Source: Enteractinococcus helveticum (GTDB lineage Bacteria > Actinomycetota > Actinomycetes > Actinomycetales > Micrococcaceae). Taken from it: 49,641 bases of DNA. The stretch is from assembly GCF_020742345.1 (NCBI RefSeq), contig NZ_DYXC01000073.1:1-49641 (forward strand), written 5' to 3'. The translations under genes and the position numbers were made by a program. The notes beneath the pieces are model-generated. The model made no database searches, had not been told where the DNA came from, and worked only from the letters and a program-made list of their open reading frames with translations. This document shows positions 44,513-49,641 of the stretch, in pieces (within the stretch, counting starts at the first letter, position 1; each line of letters begins with the position of its first letter).

Positions 44513-44554
44513 TCAGCGTGCTGTTGATACTCTGGAGTATCAACAGCACGCTGA
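44513..44554. terminator. Perfect 20-base hairpin after the acyl-CoA oxidase gene
   Basis: The arms TCAGCGTGCTGTTGATACTC and its exact complement (44535-44554) are separated only by TG. No T run follows (AATCTTG), so Rho-independent ending is uncertain. The hairpin centre, GATACTCTGGAGTATC, resembles the GATAC-TCTCG-GTATC dyad before the regulator. It lies 23 bases beyond the oxidase stop and 91 before pepN. Confidence 0.7.
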
Positions 44555-44645
44555 AATCTTGTGCCAACACTTTTCGTGCCATCTACTCACCCGCCAGGGT
44601 GTTGTAGATTCCCACCGCGACCTCACCGATGATTGAATAAGGATT

Positions 44646-47279
44646 ATGTCTACTACCCCACTGCTGGATGATGAACGACTTACGCGCGATGAGGCCTCGG
44701 CCCGTGCAGAGCACATCACGATCAGCGACTATGAGATTGAACTTGACCTCTCGAACGCTATGGCCCTGGATGAACCGACCTATCCGGTAACAACCACGCT
44801 CCGGTTTACGTCCGCCAGACCCGGGGAGGATACGTTCCTGAACTACCTGGGCGACTCCGTGGAATCAGTGGTGATCAATGGGATATCTCACCAGGTTGCT
44901 CAGGTTGCCGGAACAGCGCGCATAGCAATTCCAAATGTTGCTGAGGAAAATGAAGTCGTTATCCGCTCTCACAGTCGCTATTCACATTCTGGTGAGGGAC
45001 TCCACCGTTTCGTGGACCCGGTGGATGGTCAGGTATATATCTATTCTCAATTTGAGCCGGCAGACGCACGCCGAGTCTATCCAAATATGGAACAACCCGA
45101 CCTCAAAGCCGTATTTCACGTCACACTGATCGGTCCTGACACGTGGACGCTAGCGTCCAATGGTCACGAAATCGGACGAGAGTCCGTTAGCACCGGTATC
45201 GACCGAGTGCAGTTTGCGCCGACACAACCCATGTCCACTTATCTCACCACCTTTCTGGCTGGACCCTACGCGCGATTCGAAAGCCACTGGGATAATTTCG
45301 ACGGCGTTGAACCTGTTCCGCTGCGTATTTTTGCTCGCCAGTCCTTAGCTGAGCATGTGGACGCTGACGAGCTCTTTAGACTGACGCAATTAGGCCTGAC
45401 CTGGTTCCACGAACAGTTTCAATATCCTTACCCCTGGGGTAAGTACGATCAAGCCTTCGTTCCTGAATACAACCTCGGGGCGATGGAAAACCCGGGCTTG
45501 GTGACATTCAATGAGTCCTACATCTTCACGTCCCAGGCAACCGTGTCTCAACACATGGCCAGAGCGACAACGTTGATGCATGAAATGTCACACATGTGGT
45601 TTGGCAACCTTGCCACCATGAAATGGTGGGACGATCTGTGGCTCAAAGAATCCTTTGCCGATTTCTTTGGTACTAAAGCAGTCGCTGAGGCCACCGATAT
45701 TCCCGGGGCGTGGCAGTCATTTGCTCATCAGCGTAAAGCCTGGGCCTATGTGCAAGACTCCTACCCCACCACACACCCAATCGTAGCCGACATCATCGAT
45801 CTTGAGGCAGCTCGCCAAAACTTCGACGGCATTACCTATGCCAAGGGTGCAGCCGTCATTAAACAGCTCTTTCATTATGTGGGAGAAGCCGCATTTCTGA
45901 AAGCTTGTCGAACATATTTTGAACGTTTTGCGTTCTCAACCGCACAGCTTAACGATTTTTTGACCATTCTTGAACAAGCATCTCATCGAAACTTGCAACA
46001 GTGGGCACCCGACTGGTTACAGACCTCGGGCCCGGCAACATTGTCAGCAACCGTGGCAGATGACGGCGTCGTCACGATTCATCAAGATGCGATTGACCCA
46101 CAAACGGGTAACGCCGTTCTGCGGCCACACACCTTTTACATCGCGGCCTTAACCCTCAACGACGCCGATCAGCTCGTGGTCACCGATCAAGCCGAGGTGG
46201 AACTTCCTGCTGGGTCTGCTTCCGTCGTCGCTGACCGGTTCTTCGTAGATAATTCAGCACCGCGCGTTGTATTAGTCAACCACCATGATTACACGTATGC
46301 CCAAGTTGAGCTGGATCAGGCGTCGCTTGAAGCCGTGACGAAATATCCGATCATCAACCCGGATTCGACGGCGGTCGCCACCGTCTGGTCCAGTCTGTGG
46401 ACTATGGTGCGACACGCAAGCTTGCCTGCTGCAGATTTCATTGGTGCTGTTGCACGGCTGAGTCAGACTATCGATGACGTTTCCATGCATGCCCGTGTGC
46501 TTGCCCAAGCAGTGACAGCGCTCAAAGAATTTGCGCCAGCCTCACGGCGTAGGCAGCTAACCAAACAGCTTAGTACAGCATTACTTGATGCGTTGATAGA
46601 ACTTGAACCAGGCTCAGACCGACAACGATCAGCAGCACGGGCATTGACCCAGTTAGGCATCGGCACGGAGTCACTCGCACCAGAACTGACCTTCTTGTTG
46701 GCAAGCGATGAGACCTCTGAAATGTCTCCGGGGCTTCGCATTGATGATGAGATGCGATGGCTCCTGCTAGGTAGCTTGGCCTCGGTCGGTCGTATTAATA
46801 AGATCCGTTTGGACGACGAGCTCGCCGCGTCACCGACAGCCACCAACGAGCTCTATCACCGAACGGCTGTGGCGGCAATGCCCGATCAAGTGCAGCGCGA
46901 AAAGCTCTGGCATCAAGTCGTGACAGGGCAAGAACCTGATGGAGCCATGCTGTCGAATGCGCAACTTACCGCCACAGCGCAGGGACTGAATTCCTCGGCA
47001 CCGGGATTTGTAGCCGGCCAACTGACCCCACTTCTTGAACGGCTCCTTGACATTTGGCAGTCCCGATCCAATAATCTAGCGTCCAGAACGATCAACGGAT
47101 TATTTCCGTTGCGTCATCAACCGGTCAAAGGCGGCCCGGCGGCACAACACAATCACCCGGCGTTGGTACATATTGACGCCTGGTTGGCGCAACATCAGGA
47201 CGCTCCGGCATCGTTGCGCCGAATCGTTATCGAACGTCGTGCTGACATTGCACTACGCCTAATAGCTCAATCCAAGTAA
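44646..47279 (+). CDS. pepN: Aminopeptidase N
   Basis: M1 zinc aminopeptidase removing N-terminal residues from peptides, finishing cytosolic protein turnover. The 877 residues are full length for the actinobacterial type. The exopeptidase motif GAMEN is at 278-282; zinc ligands are H312 and H316 in HEMSH with E335 in LKES, and E313 is catalytic. The C-terminal ERAP1-like helical domain covers roughly 530-877. AAGGA lies just before the ATG. It is monocistronic, with hairpins on both sides. Confidence 0.96.
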   Translation: MSTTPLLDDERLTRDEASARAEHITISDYEIELDLSNAMALDEPTYPVTTTLRFTSARPGEDTFLNYLGDSVESVVINGISHQVAQVAGTARIAIPNVAEENEVVIRSHSRYSHSGEGLHRFVDPVDGQVYIYSQFEPADARRVYPNMEQPDLKAVFHVTLIGPDTWTLASNGHEIGRESVSTGIDRVQFAPTQPMSTYLTTFLAGPYARFESHWDNFDGVEPVPLRIFARQSLAEHVDADELFRLTQLGLTWFHEQFQYPYPWGKYDQAFVPEYNLGAMENPGLVTFNESYIFTSQATVSQHMARATTLMHEMSHMWFGNLATMKWWDDLWLKESFADFFGTKAVAEATDIPGAWQSFAHQRKAWAYVQDSYPTTHPIVADIIDLEAARQNFDGITYAKGAAVIKQLFHYVGEAAFLKACRTYFERFAFSTAQLNDFLTILEQASHRNLQQWAPDWLQTSGPATLSATVADDGVVTIHQDAIDPQTGNAVLRPHTFYIAALTLNDADQLVVTDQAEVELPAGSASVVADRFFVDNSAPRVVLVNHHDYTYAQVELDQASLEAVTKYPIINPDSTAVATVWSSLWTMVRHASLPAADFIGAVARLSQTIDDVSMHARVLAQAVTALKEFAPASRRRQLTKQLSTALLDALIELEPGSDRQRSAARALTQLGIGTESLAPELTFLLASDETSEMSPGLRIDDEMRWLLLGSLASVGRINKIRLDDELAASPTATNELYHRTAVAAMPDQVQREKLWHQVVTGQEPDGAMLSNAQLTATAQGLNSSAPGFVAGQLTPLLERLLDIWQSRSNNLASRTINGLFPLRHQPVKGGPAAQHNHPALVHIDAWLAQHQDAPASLRRIVIERRADIALRLIAQSK

Positions 47280-47296
47280 TTCTGAGAACGTGATGG

Positions 47297-47328
47297 GGTG
47301 GGATACTGCAATATTGCCAGATCCCACC
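47297..47328. terminator. Possible bidirectional terminator between pepN and lplA
   Basis: GGTGGGAT (47297-47304) pairs with ATCCCACC (47321-47328), and the loop itself contains the palindrome GCAATATTGC. It lies between two convergent stops (47279 and 47335). T tracts are lacking, so the strength is unclear. Confidence 0.55.
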
Positions 47329-47334
47329 TCGCCG

Positions 47335-48423
47335 TTATGGAACGCGGTGAATCCATTCGCGGGTTTTGAACTTCTGCTCTGCTAACGCCTCTGCACGAGC
47401 TAGTTCATCGGCAGTGACTTCACGCGTTGCGGCATCATAGCGCTTTTGGAAGGTATCGATCATGATGTCCCAGATATCTTCCCGGCTTAAACCAGTGTGA
47501 CGCCGTAGTGGATCAACCCTGGATTGAGCTGAAGTAATACCTTTGTCGGAAACTTTCTCACGACCAATACGTAAAACCTCGGTCATTTTCTGTGCGTCAA
47601 TGTCGTACGACATCGTCACATGGTGCAGCATCGTGCCAGACGCCAAGCGTTTCTGGGCTGCTCCCCCGATCTTACCTTCAGGAGTCGAAATATCATTGAG
47701 CGGTTCGTAAAAAGCTTGCACATTCATACGCTGGAGTGCTTCCATAACCCACGCATCGAGAAATGGGTAAGAGTCTGAGAAACTCATCCCATCAACAAGT
47801 GAGGTCGGAGTATAGAGCGAATATGTGACGGCGTTGTCGGCTTCCATAAACATCGCTCCGCCACCGGAGATTCGACGAGCAACTTTAATGCCGTACTTCT
47901 CAACGGCCTCTGCATCGACTTCGTTGCGATAACTCTGAAACGATCCGATGACCACGGACGGATCGGACAGCGGCCAACGCCAGAGACGCATGGCAGGATT
48001 TGTGCGACCTGCCCCGACGTCTTCGGTCAAGATTTGATCGAGCGCTACTTGAGTATAGATAGGGATTTCCATGGGCAGGAGAATTTCCCATTCGTGATCT
48101 TCCCAGCGGGTTGCGAAACCAGTTGCGCGGCGCACAGCCGTTGCCACCGCGTGGGCGTCAAAACCGAACATTACAACTGAATCATCAACTGCGTGGTCGA
48201 TGGCCTTGGCGATGGTGCTGTGACTCGAATCGAAGCTCAAGCCGATCAGCGCTTGGTTAATATCATTAAGTGCCTCGTCGGGCTCTAGGAAAAAATCACC
48301 ATTAATATTTGCTCGAGTGATCTTTCCACCGGTTACATCGAGATCGGCGATGACTAACTTGCCACCTGGAACCTTGAACTCACCATGGAGTTGTTTACCA
48401 TCAACAGTGTTTTGAGCGGTCAT
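47335..48423 (-). CDS. lplA: Lipoate--protein ligase with N-terminal accessory domain
   Basis: Attaches lipoate to E2 and GcvH proteins. The 362 residues begin with a domain of about 100 residues resembling the accessory (LplB/lip_prot_lig_C) domain, starting GEFKVPGGKLVIADLDV. The catalytic domain follows with RRISGGGAMF (lipoyl-AMP loop) and GKIGGAAQKR carrying the active Lys. The order is accessory domain first, the reverse of E. coli LplA. It is monocistronic and convergent with pepN. Confidence 0.92.
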   Translation of the reverse strand: MTAQNTVDGKQLHGEFKVPGGKLVIADLDVTGGKITRANINGDFFLEPDEALNDINQALIGLSFDSSHSTIAKAIDHAVDDSVVMFGFDAHAVATAVRRATGFATRWEDHEWEILLPMEIPIYTQVALDQILTEDVGAGRTNPAMRLWRWPLSDPSVVIGSFQSYRNEVDAEAVEKYGIKVARRISGGGAMFMEADNAVTYSLYTPTSLVDGMSFSDSYPFLDAWVMEALQRMNVQAFYEPLNDISTPEGKIGGAAQKRLASGTMLHHVTMSYDIDAQKMTEVLRIGREKVSDKGITSAQSRVDPLRRHTGLSREDIWDIMIDTFQKRYDAATREVTADELARAEALAEQKFKTREWIHRVP

Positions 48424-48582
48424 GGTTCTACCTTACTCGTAAGACCAACTCGTCGGTGGAGGCGCTTCACACAACTGGCAGAATGTCGTCGTCAGGGAAA
48501 CCTGGCCAAAACACAGCCAAAGGATGTCGTCGGACTCACGTTGAGAGCACGAGAACTGTTTGTTCCGGCTAGGCTAGTTACT

Positions 48583-49134
48583 ATGGGAAAATCACAGCCA
48601 GCTGTGCCAACTGGGTGGCATAAATTCGCAATTTCCGGCGGATGGATCGGAACCTTTCTTCTTGCCGCCTGGATTCTCGTTCCTCGACTCATGATCGGTA
48701 CAACGGTACCCATTGCCTGGGTTGTCACCGTCAGCTTGCCCTTGGTGCTCATGGCAATTGGAGGTGTGACGCTAGGTGTTCCTGCATTACGTGACATGAT
48801 TCCAACGAAACGGTCAGTCGCTTGGCTCTGGTTCGCATTCTTTTGGGCGTTTATTGTGGGACTGTTCCTACCCGATAGCACGATCTTTTCAGCCGGCAGT
48901 CCTGACCACGCCACTGCCCTGGTTGCAGTCTTATTTGGGCCAGGTTGGGAAGGTGCGGGCTCAGCGATTGCGAACCCCGCAGCCATTTTGATGACAATCT
49001 CCGGCATCATCGGTGCAGTATTTTCTCTCTTGGATTCCAGAGCAGGTGGGCCCATCCGAACCGAAGATGAAGATGCGTTCCAAGGCCAGGGGTACTTCAC
49101 GATTTTAGGAGAAGATGAGTATTACCAGCAGTAA
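48583..49134 (+). CDS. Small multi-pass membrane protein of unknown function
   Basis: A 183-residue protein from ATG 48583 with four or five hydrophobic helices (about 17-35, 44-66, 80-98, 110-125 and 135-150) and an acidic C-terminus ending GEDEYYQQ. The start is chosen because TAGGCT stands seven to twelve bases upstream with no ribosome binding site, the pattern of a leaderless transcript; the open frame before it is basic and unlike protein. It overlaps the next gene by 20 bases. I do not recognise the family. Confidence 0.8.
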   Translation: MGKSQPAVPTGWHKFAISGGWIGTFLLAAWILVPRLMIGTTVPIAWVVTVSLPLVLMAIGGVTLGVPALRDMIPTKRSVAWLWFAFFWAFIVGLFLPDSTIFSAGSPDHATALVAVLFGPGWEGAGSAIANPAAILMTISGIIGAVFSLLDSRAGGPIRTEDEDAFQGQGYFTILGEDEYYQQ

Positions 49135-49570
49135 TACGAATGAATTTGGACCAGAGACTTCGCCGATAGGCAAAATTCGCAAAGCAGCGCTCTCTTTTGG
49201 TCCACATGCTGGTGCTCACCGGGTCGCATTACGAGCAGCCTTCTCGATTGCCGTGCCGCTGCTCATCCTGTTCTGGCTGGACCGGATGGACCTTTCCATT
49301 TATGCGTCCTTTGGCTCGATAACCTCCCTCTACGGTCGATTCCATTACTATGGTGATCGACTCCGAATGCAACTGGGCGCCGGCTGGTCTTCATAAGTGT
49401 GATGCTCATTGGCACCCTGCTGGCGCTATTCGACGCGCAGATCATCGTACGAATCATGGTGGTTGCCCTCATCGCGACATTAGTCACGGGCATCGCCATC
49501 GGTTTTCGGTGGAACGGTTATCGCGTTTATCTCGGCACGCATGCGCACCGAACATATCGACGACGCGTAG
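49115..49570 (+). pseudogene. Frameshifted FUSC-like membrane protein remnant
   Basis: An ATG with AGGAG upstream opens a frame with FUSC-type features (HRVALRAAFSIAVPLLI, then SIYASFGSITSLYGRF), but it stops at 49396. The next frame continues sensible membrane sequence from LVFISVMLIGTLLALF (about 49384) to LVTGIAIG near 49500. The first frame then resumes with VFGGTVIAFISARMRTEHIDDA in two parts and stops at 49570. Two compensating shifts are therefore implied. The whole is about 150 codons, shorter than full FUSC proteins. Sequencing error is an alternative to decay. Confidence 0.6.
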
Positions 49571-49595
49571 ATCTGGACTCTTCAACACAAACAAA

Positions 49596-49624
49596 ACAGC
49601 GCCACACGTTATGTGCGGCGCTGT
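49596..49624. terminator. Terminator at the right edge
   Basis: ACAGCGCC and GGCGCTGT form an eight-base stem around a 13-base loop with further CACA/TGTG pairing. On the minus strand the hairpin is followed by TTTTGTTTGTG, so it may end a minus-strand gene beyond the window. It also lies 26 bases after the FUSC remnant. Confidence 0.75.
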
Positions 49625-49641
49625 CGTAAAGCTTATTGAAA

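Overview
The window comes from an actinobacterium, most likely a Micrococcales/Micrococcaceae-type organism of moderate G+C. The lineage markers are the Pup-proteasome set (pup, prcBA, pafA, dop, ARC/Mpa), mycothiol genes (mshA, mshC), RbpA, an actinobacterial qcrCAB-ctaE respiratory cluster and a naturally fused PafBC. The genus cannot be fixed by reading alone. I found no insertion sequence, prophage, CRISPR array or plasmid function. The content is almost entirely core chromosome, with a few gene-poor or decaying patches.

Layout. 1-590: the tail of an unidentified gene, a gene-free stretch and a terminator. 590-4991 (minus): ctaE-qcrC-qcrA-qcrB, encoding oxidase subunit III and the diheme bc1 complex. 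5315-9292: trpD, a stand-alone Lrp/AsnC effector domain, a DUF3054 membrane protein, a SatD-like HTH protein, an 811-base gene-free stretch and a Mak_N_cap-like protein. 9479-11552 (plus): NfeD, an SPFH protein and rbpA, with a near-perfect SigR/SigH-type promoter before rbpA. 11623-29888 (minus): a long block of polyprenol-phosphate mannosyltransferase, a degenerate amidohydrolase, a HelY-type helicase, tatC, tatA, pafBC, two FKBP isomerases, pafA, prcA, prcB, pup, dop, ARC, trmI and a membrane M50 protease.

30083-36517: PAC2 protein, mshC, uppP, a polyaspartate protein, DUF5703, an acyl-CoA dehydrogenase-like flavoprotein and an M20 peptidase. 36627-38011: tRNA-Leu(GAG), its terminator and mshA. 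38076-44489: a fatty-acid module (MaoC hydratase, FabG4-type reductase and thiolase on minus; TetR regulator and acyl-CoA oxidase on plus) around a shared control region. It resembles the mycobacterial htdX-fabG4-fadA2-fadE5 neighbourhood. 44646-49641: aminopeptidase N, lipoate-protein ligase, a small membrane protein and a frameshifted FUSC-like remnant.

How the parts work together. Dop deamidates Pup, PafA attaches it to lysines, ARC unfolds the tagged protein and PrcBA degrades it; PafBC is the DNA-damage activator usually linked to this locus. The mycothiol genes and the thiol-stress-type promoter of rbpA point to redox-responsive control. No wholly new system is convincingly visible. The most unusual points are an ARC that lacks the usual GQYL tail, a cysteine-free RbpA under a SigR-like promoter, an amidohydrolase without metal ligands coupled to the helicase, and related dyads at both ends of the fatty-acid regulator/oxidase unit.
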